64,000 nt of DNA from contig NZ_CP024985.1 of NCBI RefSeq assembly GCF_002803845.1, positions 8,133,501 through 8,197,500 on the forward strand. The letters run 5' to 3'. How positions within the stretch are numbered: position 1 is the stretch's first letter; each line of letters opens with the position of its first letter. Shown here in pieces: positions 8,849-18,676 of the stretch. This DNA comes from Streptomyces lavendulae subsp. lavendulae. Its GTDB lineage: Bacteria > Actinomycetota > Actinomycetes > Streptomycetales > Streptomycetaceae. The position numbers and the translations under genes were made by a program. The notes below the pieces were generated by a model, which worked only from the letters and a program-made list of their open reading frames with translations, was not told the DNA's origin and made no database searches.

Positions 8849-9511
8849 ATGGCAGTGATCTGCGTCGGAGGCATGATCGGAATCGGCAAGACGAGTGTGG
8901 CCGAGCTGCTCGCCAAGGAGCTGGGCAGCGAAGTCTTCTACGAGAGCGTGGAAGACAACCCGATCCTGCCGCTCTTCTACACGGCGAGCCCCGAGGAGAT
9001 CCAGGCCAAGCGCTACCCCTTCCTGCTCCAGCTCCACTTCCTGCGGACCCGGTTCGCCTCGATCAAGGAGGCGTACAAGCAGGGCGACAACGTCCTGGAC
9101 CGGTCGATCTACGAGGACTGGTACTTCGCCAAGGTCAATCACGACCTCGGCCGGATCAGCTCCCTCGAGATGCAGGTGTACGAGGGACTGCTCGGCGAGA
9201 TGATGCGCGAGATCGAGGGCCTGCCGTACCGCAAGGCACCCGATCTCATGGTCTACCTCAAGGCGGACTTCGAGACGGTGCTGCACCGCATCGGGCTGCG
9301 GGGCCGCGATTTCGAGCAGGACGAGAGCCTGGTGGAGTACTACCGGACGCTGTGGTCGGGCTACGACGACTGGGTGCACGAGCACTACGCGGCCAGCGAG
9401 GTCCTCGTCGTCGACATGAGCCACACCGATGTGGTGAACAACCCCGAGGACGCGGCCCGCGTGGCGCAGGAGGTCAGGGACGCCCTGTCGGCGGCCAGGA
9501 GCCGCGGCTGA
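8849..9511 (+). CDS. Deoxynucleoside kinase
   Basis: ATG 8849 lies behind AGGGAGAAGCGAGG and gives 220 residues, typical for the dNK family. The P-loop is GGMIGIGKTS near the N-terminus. The sugar/substrate region YESVEDNPILPLFY and the DRSIYED motif (the DRS of deoxynucleoside kinases) follow, then the lid arginines GLRGRDFEQDE. It phosphorylates deoxynucleosides to their 5'-monophosphates in the salvage pathway. Whether it prefers purines or pyrimidines cannot be read from the sequence. It stands alone. Confidence 0.9.
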   Translation: MAVICVGGMIGIGKTSVAELLAKELGSEVFYESVEDNPILPLFYTASPEEIQAKRYPFLLQLHFLRTRFASIKEAYKQGDNVLDRSIYEDWYFAKVNHDLGRISSLEMQVYEGLLGEMMREIEGLPYRKAPDLMVYLKADFETVLHRIGLRGRDFEQDESLVEYYRTLWSGYDDWVHEHYAASEVLVVDMSHTDVVNNPEDAARVAQEVRDALSAARSRG

Positions 9512-9566
9512 AGCCGTTCGAGGGGCTCCGGCCGGGCCCGGGCCGCCGGTGTCCGGTGCGGCGCGC

Positions 9567-10712
9567 CTATCGCGCGGGAGGGCACAGGGCCGTGTCCACC
9601 GCGGCCAGGAGGGTGGCGGCCGCGGTGTCCGTGGTGGGGGTTTCGTCGACCACGACGGTCACCTGGCGCCCGTCCGGTGCGACCGCGCCGATCCCGTGGT
9701 GTCCTGCCCGGGCGGAGCCGGTGTGCCCGGTCCACACTCCGCCGCACGACAGCGGCTCGGTGATCAGCCCCAGGCCGTAGCGGCCGTCCGGTCCGAGCCG
9801 TTCCGGATCGCCCGCCACCGTCGTGCGCATCTCCGTGAGCCGGGCGGGTGACAGGAGGCGGCCGACCAGCAGGGCGGCGAAGAACGTGTTGACGTCGTGC
9901 GGCGTGGAGACCAGTGCGCCTCCTGTGCCCCCGGCCGTGGTGTTCCACTCGGTGCCGTCCACCGCACGGCCTTGCCGTCCTCCTCGGTGGTGAAGTAGCT
10001 GCGCGAATGAGGGCCCCGGATCCGCTCCGCGTCGCCCGGCCAGTAGGTGTCGTGGAGGTCGAGCGGCTTGATGATCCGGCGCGAGATCTCGGCTTCGGCG
10101 GGCCGGCCGGTGGCCTTCTCGATCAGCAGTCCGGCCAGGATGTAGTCGGTGGTGGAGCAGTGCCACGGGTGCGCGGGCGGCGGCAGGCGCAGCGCCCGCC
10201 GGACCAGGTCCTGCGGGGTGAAGTGGTGGTGGCGCAGCCACTCGACGTCGGCCGTGGCGAGCGCCTCGCTGTGGTCGGGCGGTCCGCTGGTCTGCTGGAG
10301 GAGCTGCCGTACGGTGATCTTGTTGCCGTCGTAGCCGTTGCCCTGGACGAGGCCGGGCAGGTAGTGCTCGACGAACGCGTCGAGGGACAGCCGGCCCTCG
10401 TCGGCCAGTTGCAGGACGGTCGCGGCGGTGAAGGTCTTGGTGATGCTGCCGATGCGGAGCCGGTCGCGGACGTCCATGGGCCTGCCCGTGCGCAGATCGG
10501 CCGTGCCCGAGGCGTAGCCCCAGCGGCCGCAGGCCGGATCGACCACCTCCACCGCGGCTCCGGTGCGATTTCACCGGTGACCCGGTCCAGCGCGTTCTTG
10601 AGCTCAGGGCGGTCGCCGCAGGTCCACGCGGTGGCAGGGCTCGCGGGGGTCGTGGCCGCATAGGCCGGAGCGGCGGCGCCGACGCAAACGGCGAAGGCCG
10701 TCAACAAGCGCT
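9567..10712 (-). pseudogene. Beta-lactamase-family serine hydrolase (D-Ala-D-Ala carboxypeptidase type), two frameshifts
   Basis: Three frames must be joined. The signal peptide and start of the domain (LLTAFAVCVGAAAPAYA, then RPELKNALDRVTGEIAP) are in one frame. The core with the SxxK motif (RIGSITKTFTAATVLQL) and the YxN-like STTDYILAGLLIEKATG is in a second. The C-terminal part from DGTEWNTTAGGTGGALVS, with the HTGSARAG box, is in a third. The shifts fall near 10555-10575 and 9960-9970. The start codon is also missing, where the sequence meets the plus-strand NTPase fragment at about 10710. It would have been a secreted class C-like hydrolase. Confidence 0.8.
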
Positions 10713-11691
10713 CGTCCTGCGCCGGGCCCACGAGTGGCTGCGCACGGCCGGCGGGATCACCCGCCCGCACCTGACGATGGATGAGTTCAGCCGGGCCCTG
10801 TACCAGGCGGCGCAGGCGGTCGGCGCGGAGCTCGGCCGGAGCCTGTCCCTGGACTGCCGGCCGCTGATGGGCGGAAAGCCGCACGTGGCGACCGCCGCGC
10901 TGCCGAACCCGGGCCACCGGCCTAGGCAGGCCGCGGTGGAGGAGAGCCGGCAGGAGGTGGCGGCGACCCCGGAGGACCTCGACTACTGGCTGGAGAAGGC
11001 GAGCGGCCGCACCGGCGCCGACGACCCCGGCTGGTACTTCTCGGGCCGCAGGCGCCTGAACGCCTCAGTGGTCCCCTTCCTGAAGGGCCCGCCGGGGGTC
11101 CTCCTCGTCACGGGCATCACCGCGAGCGGGAAGTCGGCGATCCTGGGCCGCGCGGTGGCCTTGAGCGACGCGACGTTCGGGACGTCGGCCCTGTTCGCGG
11201 CCGCGGTCGGCCACTGCCCGCCGCACACCGTCCCGGACGAGGGCGCGGTGACCACCGCGGTCACCGCTCACAACCGGGAGCCGCTGGGGCTGTTGACGGT
11301 CATCGCGAAGAAGCTGGGTGCCGCGGCGGACCCCTCGGGCAGGGACCAGCTGAGCCGGCTGGTCGTCGCCGTCCGCAGCAGCGACGGAGCCGACGGCCCC
11401 GTCCCGGACGGTGGCGGTAGCGGCGGTGGCCGGGAGCTGCTGGGCCGGCTGCGGGACGCGTTCCCCGGGGCGGCCGTGCTGCGCACCGACGACGAGGACC
11501 TGGGCACGGATGTCGAGGGGTACGTACGGGCCCTCCTGGACGGGGAGGCCAACTGGGCGGGATACGACCTCGCCGAGGTCGCGCGGACGGTCGCCGGGGC
11601 GGTCGGGCGCGTCGTGCTCTCCTTCGCGGGGGACGCGGGGGCGGCCGCGGTGGAGATCGACCTCACCCAGTGCCGCGCGGGCGGAACCTGA
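10708..11691 (+). pseudogene. STAND-type P-loop NTPase fragment (middle part of a large caspase- or trypsin-linked protein)
   Basis: An open frame of ~325 residues without a proper start begins LVLRRAHEWLRTAGGITRPH. It contains the linker LPNPGHRPRQ, the DPGWYFSGRRRL segment and a Walker A VTGITASGKSAILGR. In large Streptomyces STAND proteins an N-terminal effector (caspase or trypsin) precedes exactly such a LPNPG...GWYFTGR...GxGKSA order. The N-terminal effector and the C-terminal repeats are both absent. It abuts the broken serine hydrolase. A matching caspase-like fragment lies at 30.6-31.0 kb. Confidence 0.6.
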
Positions 11692-12000
11692 GGACCCGTG
11701 ACGCGGCTCGTGCCGTTCGACATCCGCCCGCGTCGGCATCGGAGACCATCGATGCCGGCAGAGCCCTGACTCGGCCGCCCATGACCCCGCCGACGACCGG
11801 GCCGCTCATGCATCGGCCCATGACACCGAGGAGCCTCGCCCAGGGCGAGAGAGAAGTACCTCTCCCGGTACACCGACGGGATCGAGCGCGTAGAGCTCGG
11901 CATCGCCGCGCGCGTGTCCGGAACTGCTCTTCTGACCGGCCGCCTCCGCCGGTTGACTCGGCAGGGTCGATCTTGTTTCGGACAGAACGGAGTGCCAATC
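11692..12000. other. 309-bp gap upstream of the trypsin-like gene
   Basis: No coding sequence is supported. The region should hold the promoter of the protease at 12001; no clear -35/-10 pair stands out. Confidence 0.4.
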
Positions 12001-12867
12001 ATGTTCAGACGGCTGTTCAGCCTCACCGCAGCCCTCGCGACCGTAGCGGTCCTCGGTGCGGGCCCGGCCCAGGCCGAGGACCAGGTGCAGGAGCCGCGGG
12101 CGGCCAAGCGCGTGTACAACTCCATGCAGATCGCCTTCGACCCGGACCGCCCCGACGCCTTCTGCACCATCGGGGCGGTCGGCAACGACGATTACGGCCG
12201 CAAGATTGCGATCTCAGCCGGCCACTGCCTGAGCGCGCCGGCCTACGCCGACCGCGAGCTGCGCGACAACATCGCCCCCGTCTACCACCGGCAGGACATC
12301 GGCTACGGTCCGATCGGCTGGGTGCGGTACTTCAAGGACCCCGAGGGGTCCATGACCGGACACCTCACCAAGGACTACATGGTGATCGAGCTGGTGCCGG
12401 AAGTGACCCTCTCCTCACAGGGGCCGTACCTGAAGCAGACCGGTGTGCTGGAGGTGCCCGGCGGCACGCCCAGCCCCAACGCGCTCAGCCCGGCTCTGAA
12501 CAGCGAACGACTACTCGGCGCGGCCTGGTTCAACAACAACGAACTGGTGGTCTCCGGTCAGCTCGGCATCTGGTACGGGCGGATCACCAACAACTCCCAG
12601 GGCGTCTACCAGGCACACCCGCAGCACAAGGCCGGTGACTCCGGCGGTCCCACGATCTGGCATGTGCCGGGGTCGGCCTACCCGTCCGAGGCCAACGGTT
12701 TCCACGCGGAGGGTCCCTGGGCGGGCATCACCAAGGGGATCATCATCGGCATTCCCCCGTACGTGTACACCAGCTCCGCGAACATCCTGGCCGACCTACG
12801 CGCCCGGGACGCCGCCGACCCAGCCGACGTCTTCGGTGCCGGCTTCGAGGTGACCGCCAACCCGTGA
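12001..12867 (+). CDS. Secreted trypsin-like (S1-fold) serine protease
   Basis: ATG 12001 follows ACGGAG; a leader MFRRLFSLTAALATVAVLG ending AQA gives secretion. The catalytic triad can be read in order: His in ISAGHCLS, Asp in KDYMVIEL and Ser in AGDSGGPTIW. At 288 residues it is a single-domain protease without a clear propeptide. The short spacing around His and the long loop with NNSQGVYQAHPQHK are as in Streptomyces trypsin-like proteins of unknown target. It is intact amid decayed genes. Confidence 0.85.
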   Translation: MFRRLFSLTAALATVAVLGAGPAQAEDQVQEPRAAKRVYNSMQIAFDPDRPDAFCTIGAVGNDDYGRKIAISAGHCLSAPAYADRELRDNIAPVYHRQDIGYGPIGWVRYFKDPEGSMTGHLTKDYMVIELVPEVTLSSQGPYLKQTGVLEVPGGTPSPNALSPALNSERLLGAAWFNNNELVVSGQLGIWYGRITNNSQGVYQAHPQHKAGDSGGPTIWHVPGSAYPSEANGFHAEGPWAGITKGIIIGIPPYVYTSSANILADLRARDAADPADVFGAGFEVTANP

Positions 12868-13183
12868 CCCGGGGGCGGGGGCTCTGCCGGCCTCCGGGGT
12901 TCCCGCTCCACCCCGCTTGGCCTGCACGGTGGGGCCCATGGTCACCAGCGCCGCCCCCCTGACCGCGGGGAGGGGCGGCACGGTGCTGTGGCCCCCCACC
13001 ACACCGCCGGCTACCGCTTCACCCGCCTCAACATCCTGACGGCGCCGCCGACATGGTCCGTCACACGCGCACCCGCCTCGGGCCGCACGCCGAAGTCCGG
13101 CAGCACGACCCAACGAACCCCTCGCCTGGGCCGGCGACGCCCGGTGAGGATTCATCGCCTTTCAGCTCATCAAGACCTCGGCC
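12868..13183. other. 316-bp gap with no supported gene
   Basis: Only low-quality open frames are seen. No repeat or regulatory motif is recognised apart from the hairpin that follows. Confidence 0.4.
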
Positions 13184-13222
13184 CGGCCTCTCGGCGGTGC
13201 CGTCGGCACGGCCGAGAGGCCG
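13184..13222 (-). terminator. Hairpin after the desaturase gene
   Basis: A 12-bp perfect stem (13184-13195 with 13211-13222) encloses a second short stem GTGCC/GGCAC. It lies 15 bp past the desaturase stop. Confidence 0.7.
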
Positions 13223-13237
13223 AACCAGTACAGGGAA

Positions 13238-14356
13238 TCAGGCCGCGGCGAGCTCCCGCTCGCGGTCCGGCATCGTGATCTTGGGCTTCTTGTTCGGCAG
13301 CGAGAGCCGGAAGACCTTGCGCCACGCGGAGAACACCTGCTTGGGCAGCGGCCCGGTGACGTACTCCAACTCGTACTTCTCGAACAAGGCGCGCACCCTC
13401 ACCGCGACCTCGGCGTACCGGTTGCTCGGCAGGTCCGGGAACAGGTGGTGCTCGATCTGGTGCGACAGGTTGCCGGTCATGAAGTGCATGGCCTTGCTGC
13501 CGCTGATGTTCGCGGAGCCCATCATCTGGCGCAGGTACCACTGGCCGCGCGTCTCGCCCTTGATCGACCGGCGCTCGAAGACCTGCACGCCCTCGGGGAA
13601 GTGCCCGCACATGATCACCGAGTGGGACCAGATGTTGCGGACCAGGTTCGCGGTGAACGTGGCGGCGAGCGTGGTGAGGAACGACGGGCCCGAAAGGAGC
13701 GGGTGGATCACGTAGTCCTTGAGGACCTGCTTGCGGATCTTGCGGCCCACGGCCCTGGCCCGCGCGCGGAACTCCGGGGTCTTGCGACGGTGCTTGTGCA
13801 GGTTCCTGCCGAGTTCCAGGTCGTAGGCGGCGATGCCGTACTCGAAGAAGCAGGCGTTGATGAAGTTCCACAGCGGCTGTCCGAGGTGGAACGGGTGCCA
13901 CTTCTGGTCCTCGTCGACGCGCATGATGCCGTAGCCGAGGTCGTTGTCCTTGCCGATCACGTTGGTGTACGTGTGGTGCAGCTCGTTGTGCGAGTGCTTC
14001 CACTGCTCGGCCGGCGAGACGTGATCCCATTCCCAGGTGGTGGAGTGGATCTTCGGGTCCCGCATCCAGTCCCACTGGCCGTGCAGGACGTTGTGGCCGA
14101 TCTCCATGTTCTCCATGATCTTCGCCACGGACAGGCCGGCGGTGCCGATCAGCCACGCGGGCGGGAAGATCGAGAACAGCAGGACGCCCCTGCTGACCAG
14201 CTCGAGTCTGCGCTGCGCCGAGATGACCTTGCGGATGTAGGCGGCGTCCTTCTCACCGCGGCTGGCGATCACCTCGTCGCGGATCGCGTCCAGCTCGCGG
14301 CCGAGCTCCTCGATCTGCTCCGCGGTCAGGTGGGCGGTGGGGTCGATGGCGGTCAA
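13238..14356 (-). CDS. Membrane fatty-acid desaturase
   Basis: A TTG start at 14356 is chosen because TAGGAG lies just upstream and the stop of the reductase is 8 bp away. The 372-residue product has the histidine boxes of membrane di-iron desaturases: GHNVLHGQ, SHNELHHT and SHQIEHHLFPDLPSNRY. Hydrophobic spans lie near residues 50-75 and 220-250. It introduces a double bond into a fatty acyl chain using electrons from the adjacent reductase. The pair recalls DesA3 and Rv3230c of mycobacteria. Exact regiospecificity is unknown. Confidence 0.92.
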   Translation of the reverse strand: MTAIDPTAHLTAEQIEELGRELDAIRDEVIASRGEKDAAYIRKVISAQRRLELVSRGVLLFSIFPPAWLIGTAGLSVAKIMENMEIGHNVLHGQWDWMRDPKIHSTTWEWDHVSPAEQWKHSHNELHHTYTNVIGKDNDLGYGIMRVDEDQKWHPFHLGQPLWNFINACFFEYGIAAYDLELGRNLHKHRRKTPEFRARARAVGRKIRKQVLKDYVIHPLLSGPSFLTTLAATFTANLVRNIWSHSVIMCGHFPEGVQVFERRSIKGETRGQWYLRQMMGSANISGSKAMHFMTGNLSHQIEHHLFPDLPSNRYAEVAVRVRALFEKYELEYVTGPLPKQVFSAWRKVFRLSLPNKKPKITMPDRERELAAA

Positions 14357-14363
14357 GGTGCTC

Positions 14364-15419
14364 CTACCGTTCGATGTCGCAGGGGCCCGCCGCGGCGGAC
14401 ACGCAGGTCTGGATGAGGACGCCCGGCCCGGCCTCGGTGATCTCGCCGGTGCGCAGGTCGCGGACGGCACCCGCCGTGAGCGGCGTGACGCAGCCGAAGC
14501 AGATGCCCATGCGGCACCCGGACGGCATGAGCACGCCGGCCTCCTCGCCGACGTCCAGCAACGGCGTGGCGCCGTCCGCGTCGACGGTCTTGTCGGTGGC
14601 GGCGAACGTGACCTCGCCGCCGTCGCCGGTTGCGACGACGGCGGGGCGGAAGCGCTCGGTGTGCAGGCGCTCTGGGACGCCGTGCTCGGTCCAGTGGTCC
14701 TCGGCGGCGTCGAGCAGGCCCGCGGGCCCGCACGCCCAGGTCTCGCGCTCGGCCCAGTCGGGGACGAGTTCGCCCAGACGGGCGATGTCCAGCATGCCGT
14801 CCGTGTCGGTGTGCAGCTCGGTGAGACGCAGCTTCTTGTCCGCGACCAGGTCGTGCAGGTCGTTGCGGAAGATCACGTCGTGCGGCTGCGGTGCGGAGTG
14901 GACCATGACGACGTCGTCGAACTCGACGTCGCGCAGCATGCCCATCACCGGCGTGATGCCGCTGCCGGCCGTCAGGTAGAGCACCTTGGCGGGCTTGGCC
15001 TGCGGCAGCACGAAGTCACCGGTCGCCTGGTCGAGCTGGATCAGCGTGCCCGGCTGCGCCCTGCGGACCAGGTGGTTGCTGACCTTGCCGTCCGGGATGG
15101 CCTTCACGGTGATCGTGATCCGGCCGTCCCCGCGGTGTGTCGGTGAGGTGACCGAGTAGGCACGCCACAGGCGCACCCCGTCGACGTCGACCCCGATCCG
15201 CACGTACTGACCGGCTGTGTGGCCGCGCCAGCCCCGCCCCGGCTTGATCACGATGGTCGCGGCGTCGCCCGTCTCGGGGTGCACGGCCTCGATGCGCCCC
15301 CGCAGGTCGCCGCCCGCACGCAGCGGGCTGACCAGGTCGAGGTAGTCCGACGGCAGCAGCGGCGTCGTGACCATCTCCAGCAGTTTCCACGCCCTACTGC
15401 GGAGGGCTGCACTCGTCAT
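14364..15419 (-). CDS. Ferredoxin reductase-type oxidoreductase (FAD, NAD(P)H, 2Fe-2S) for the desaturase
   Basis: ATG 15419 gives 351 residues. The FAD-binding segment has WRAYSVTSP, the NAD(P)-binding segment has YLTAGSGITPVMGMLR, and a plant-type 2Fe-2S domain closes the protein with SGCRMGICFGC and a fourth cysteine in IQTCVS. It passes electrons from NAD(P)H through FAD and the cluster to the desaturase encoded 8 bp downstream. It is divergent from the PucR regulator with about 87 bp between starts. Confidence 0.93.
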   Translation of the reverse strand: MTSAALRSRAWKLLEMVTTPLLPSDYLDLVSPLRAGGDLRGRIEAVHPETGDAATIVIKPGRGWRGHTAGQYVRIGVDVDGVRLWRAYSVTSPTHRGDGRITITVKAIPDGKVSNHLVRRAQPGTLIQLDQATGDFVLPQAKPAKVLYLTAGSGITPVMGMLRDVEFDDVVMVHSAPQPHDVIFRNDLHDLVADKKLRLTELHTDTDGMLDIARLGELVPDWAERETWACGPAGLLDAAEDHWTEHGVPERLHTERFRPAVVATGDGGEVTFAATDKTVDADGATPLLDVGEEAGVLMPSGCRMGICFGCVTPLTAGAVRDLRTGEITEAGPGVLIQTCVSAAAGPCDIER

Positions 15420-15506
15420 GACCCCAGCTTGATGCGCTTCAGGGGGTAAAGTCCTATCCACAGGACGTGAATCTAATCAGTTGAATTGTTCGCAGGGAAC
15501 AAAAAC

Positions 15507-16646
15507 GTGAGCCATGCAGTCCGGAGGGCCAGCGAACTGGTCCTGGACGAGACGACGGTCACCGCGATTCGGGCCGCGCTGAGGACCACTGCCGACGAGG
15601 TCGTCCAGGCGATCATCGACGAGGTGCCTTCCTACGCCAACGCGCTCTCGGGCCGCATGGGCGCCACCATCCGCCGAGCCGTCCGCACCGCCCTGAGCCT
15701 CTACCTGGACCTCGCGAGCGGGAAGGCCACGGGCGGCGACGCCAGTGCCGCGGCCTACGAGCTGGGCCGCGGCGAGGTCCGCGACGGCCGTTCGATGGAC
15801 GCCCTGCTCAGCGCCTACCGGGTTGGCGCCCGCGTGGCCTGGCGAGGCCTGGCCGCAGGTGCCGTACCCGCAGGTCTGCCCGCCGCCCAGGTCGCCAAGT
15901 TCGCCGAGCTGACCTTCGCCTACATCGACGAGCTCTCCGCCGCGAGCGCCGCGGGCCACGCCGACGAACTGGCCGCGCGGGGCCGGGCCCACGAGCGCCA
16001 CCTGGAACAGCTGGCCCGCGATCTCCTCTCCGGCGCGAGCCCGGAAGTGCTCCTTGCCGGCGCTGGGCGGGCTGGGTGGCAGCCGCCGGTTTCGCTGACC
16101 GCAGTCCTGCTGCCCGCCGCCCACGCCCGGCCGGCCTACCGCGCGCTCGACCCGGGCACCCTCGTCCTCGACGATCTGCCGGACGCCTCCGGCGTGCTGC
16201 TCGTCCCCGATGCCGACCGAGCACATCTCCTGAGGCAGCTGCCCGACCGCGCCGCCGTGGTCGGCCCGGCCCGGCCGTGGACGCGTGCGTCCGCCTCGTA
16301 CGCACGAGCCGTACGCGCGCGCTCCCTCTCCTGCGACATCCGCGACACCGAGGACCACCTGCCCGAGCTGGTACTGAGCGCCGACGCGGACGCGCTCGCC
16401 GACCTGCGTGCCCGAGCCCTCGCACCGTTGCGGACCTTGCCGGCCGCGACCGCGCGGCGGCTCGAGGAGACGTTGCGGGCGTGGCTGCTGCACCAGGGCA
16501 GGCGGGACGAGGTGGCGGCGGCGTTGTTCGTCCATCCCCAGACCGTCCGGTACCGGATGTCGCAGCTGCGGGAGCTGTTTCCGGATCTCGGGTCGCCGCA
16601 CCGGGTTCTCGAACTGACGCTGGCGGTCGGTCTCCGGGTGGGCTGA
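15507..16646 (+). CDS. PucR/CdaR-type helix-turn-helix regulator
   Basis: The chosen start is GTG 15507 behind CAGGGAAC; a TTG at 15486 is possible. The 379-residue product has a helical sensor region (residues 1-170, with YRVGARVAWRGLA), a GGDEF-like middle and a C-terminal HTH_30 domain (EETLRAWLLHQGRRDEVAAA, then FVHPQTVRYRMSQLRELFP), the hallmark of the family. Being divergent from the desaturase-reductase operon, it is the likely controller of membrane unsaturation. The signal is unknown. Confidence 0.88.
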   Translation: MSHAVRRASELVLDETTVTAIRAALRTTADEVVQAIIDEVPSYANALSGRMGATIRRAVRTALSLYLDLASGKATGGDASAAAYELGRGEVRDGRSMDALLSAYRVGARVAWRGLAAGAVPAGLPAAQVAKFAELTFAYIDELSAASAAGHADELAARGRAHERHLEQLARDLLSGASPEVLLAGAGRAGWQPPVSLTAVLLPAAHARPAYRALDPGTLVLDDLPDASGVLLVPDADRAHLLRQLPDRAAVVGPARPWTRASASYARAVRARSLSCDIRDTEDHLPELVLSADADALADLRARALAPLRTLPAATARRLEETLRAWLLHQGRRDEVAAALFVHPQTVRYRMSQLRELFPDLGSPHRVLELTLAVGLRVG

Positions 16647-16964
16647 CGTGCCCTTCCCATAGGAGCGTTGGCGGTACAGCGGCGGACCAACCTGAGGTGC
16701 GGCGCTCGGCTGACGGCCAGTCCAGTGCCGATCACTCCCAGAACGTCCCACCTCTCCCCCCTCCCCGCCCGGGCCAAGATCCGGACCATTTCCGGACCAG
16801 CCCTCGCCAACGGTGCGCGCCAGCTGCCTTCTTCCCAGGTCAGAGCGCGTGCAGCTGCTGTACCACCAGGAGACCAAGAACCTGCTCCGAACCGACATCG
16901 GGCCAGGCATCAGCGAGCGAACCTCGACGAAGGAGGTTCTCATCTATCCGTAGGGGAGCTGGTT
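16647..16964. other. 318-bp gap between PucR and the inhibitor-like gene
   Basis: No gene is supported. Two AGGAG-like stretches occur near 16930-16957, the second (TAGGGGAG) serving the inhibitor-like gene. Confidence 0.4.
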
Positions 16965-17534
16965 ATGACGATGCGTCCTGTCTTCCGCAAGGGTGCTAAG
17001 ACGGTGGTGGCCGGGCCGGCGGCAGTTGCGGTCCTGACAGGGGGGACGGCTACGGCTCAAGCCGCGGACTCCCCCGGGACGGTCAGCGCCGAGGAGCAGT
17101 ACCAGTGGGATCTGGCGGACGGAAAGTTCGACCCCGCGCATCTGGCACATCTGTAGGAGAAGGAGGAGCAGGAGCGGCGTGACGGCATCAAGGACATCCG
17201 GCTGAAGCAGGGCGTCGAGGGCAATGTCCAGCTCACTCCAGTGACCCGTGACGGAGTGAGCGGCATGGTCGCGATGCTCGAAGACGGCACGCCGATGAAC
17301 AACACGTACCCGTGCACAGGCGGCTACACCTGCCTGTTCTACAACTCCACCTTCAAGGGCGCGACGATCCGCCAGGGTCAGGGCGCCAAGCCGGCCAACA
17401 TCCCCGACTATGCGCCGTACAACTTCTACGGGGAAGGCGCGGGGAGTGGCCAGGGAGTGAAGAACAACGCGGCCTCGGGGATGAGCGTGGCGCCCGTCAG
17501 CAGCAGGCCTGGCGAAGCCAGGCCACTCGGGTGA
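16965..17534 (+). pseudogene. Secreted I36-type peptidase inhibitor-like protein, amber stop and lost C-terminus
   Basis: ATG 16965 behind GGGGAG starts a secretion leader (VVAGPAAVAVLTGGTATAQA). The frame reaches a TAG at 17154-17156 after ...HLAHL and then stays open in the same frame: EKEEQERRDGIKDIRL, later TYPCTGGYTCLFYNSTFKGA. The GYxCLxxxxxFxG pattern is that of Streptomyces I36 peptidase inhibitors and related small Cys/Tyr-rich secreted proteins. After SGMSVAPVS the sequence turns into IS debris, so the end is lost. Family assignment is tentative. Confidence 0.6.
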
Positions 17535-17579
17535 AGCGAAGCGCAACACCACCAGTCCGAAGCGAAGCGGAGGACCCTC

Positions 17580-17654
17580 GCAGCTGGCCAGCTCGGCAGC
17601 GGCGCGGTAACTCCCCGTGAGGTCGTATGCCTCCAGGATTTCCATGATCTCCAT
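17580..17654 (-). pseudogene. IS21-family IstA transposase, N-terminal stub
   Basis: Beginning at ATG 17654, the first 25 codons (MEIMEILEAYDLTGSYRAAA, then ELASC) match the well-known start of IstA-type transposases of Streptomyces IS21 elements. The match ends abruptly, and the rest of the element is missing. Confidence 0.65.
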
Positions 17655-17876
17655 ACCTTGGTTCTGGGCTGATCCCGGTCATTCGTAAGATCGGGACACC
17701 CAGGGGTGCCAGGTATGGCTGCCATGATTTTGCCGCTGGTGTGGCTTGCAGGGATTGGCCGCCCGGCACCCCGCGACGACTCGACTGCTGATTGGATGAC
17801 ATGCTGTTGTCCCCTTCACCTTTCGGATCCAGGTAAGTCATTCGGCCCAGGAACCTCCTTCCGAGTTCCTCCCGGC
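17655..17876. other. Probable leader or end region of the IS21 remnant
   Basis: These 222 bp separate two transposase remnants. No gene is seen; they are probably IS-derived flanking DNA. Confidence 0.3.
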
Positions 17877-18605
17877 TCAGCCGGGGATACAAACAGAGCG
17901 CCTCGTGGCGCACAAGGCTCGCTCGACGGCCCAGCGCACCTTGCCCAGTCCGGAGCCGTGGGCGACGTCGCGTCGGGCGCGATCAGCGGTTGATGCCGCG
18001 CTTTCACAGCAGGCGGCGGTACTTGTCGAAGTCGTAGCCCCGGTCGGCGTACAGGCGCCGGGGCTTGCGGCGGGGCCGCCCGCGCAGGCCCCGGATCGGC
18101 GGGACGGCGTCAAGCAGGGGCGGGAGTTGGGTGGCGTCGTGGCGGTTACCGCCGGTGAGGGTGACGGCGAGCGGGGTTCCGTGCCGGTCGACGATCGGGT
18201 GGTGCTTGGAGCCGGGGCGGGCGCGGTCGACGGGCGAGGGGCCGACGTGATCCCCCCTTTGAGGGCCCGGACATGAGAGCCGTCCACGGCGCGGTCGTCC
18301 AGGTCCAACGAGTCCGAGCGGCTCAGTTCGGCCAGCAGGGCGGCGTGCAGGTGTGGCCAGACGCCTGCCTCGGTCCAGTCCCAGTCCCGCAGCCGACGCC
18401 AGGCCGTGACTCCGGAGCAGCCCACGGTCTCGGCCGGAACGTCGCGCCAGGCAACGCCGGTCCGCAGGACGTACACGATGCCGGCGAGAGCCGCTCGGTC
18501 CGGAACGCGAAGCCGCCCTGGATGCCGGCGGCGGCGTTCGGGGGCGGGTGGCAGCAGCGGGGCCACCCGCTCGCGCAGGTCGTCAGGAACAAGATCAGCA
18601 CGCAC
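17877..18605 (-). pseudogene. IS5-family transposase remnant (frameshifted and truncated)
   Basis: The N-terminal third is good: LVPDDLRERVAPLLPPAPER, GIVYVLRTGVAWRDVP and SLDLDDRAVDGSHVRALKGG, with the first catalytic Asp. From about 18258 the proper protein moves to another frame (KGGDHVGPSP..., NRHDATQL..., YADRGYDFD). It returns for ARRDVAHGSGLGKVRWAVER with the catalytic Glu. Soon after that the match ends, so the 3' end is cut. At least two indels and a deletion make it inactive. Confidence 0.8.
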
Positions 18606-18676
18606 CCGGACACCCCGCCGACCAAGATCGGCAAGTGCAGGACCCGTAGCTCAACTCATTCTGAAACGGTCAGTTA

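Noticed and set aside
8406..8858. 150-codon frame before the deoxynucleoside kinase
   Set aside because: Random composition, no ribosome site, overlaps the kinase start.
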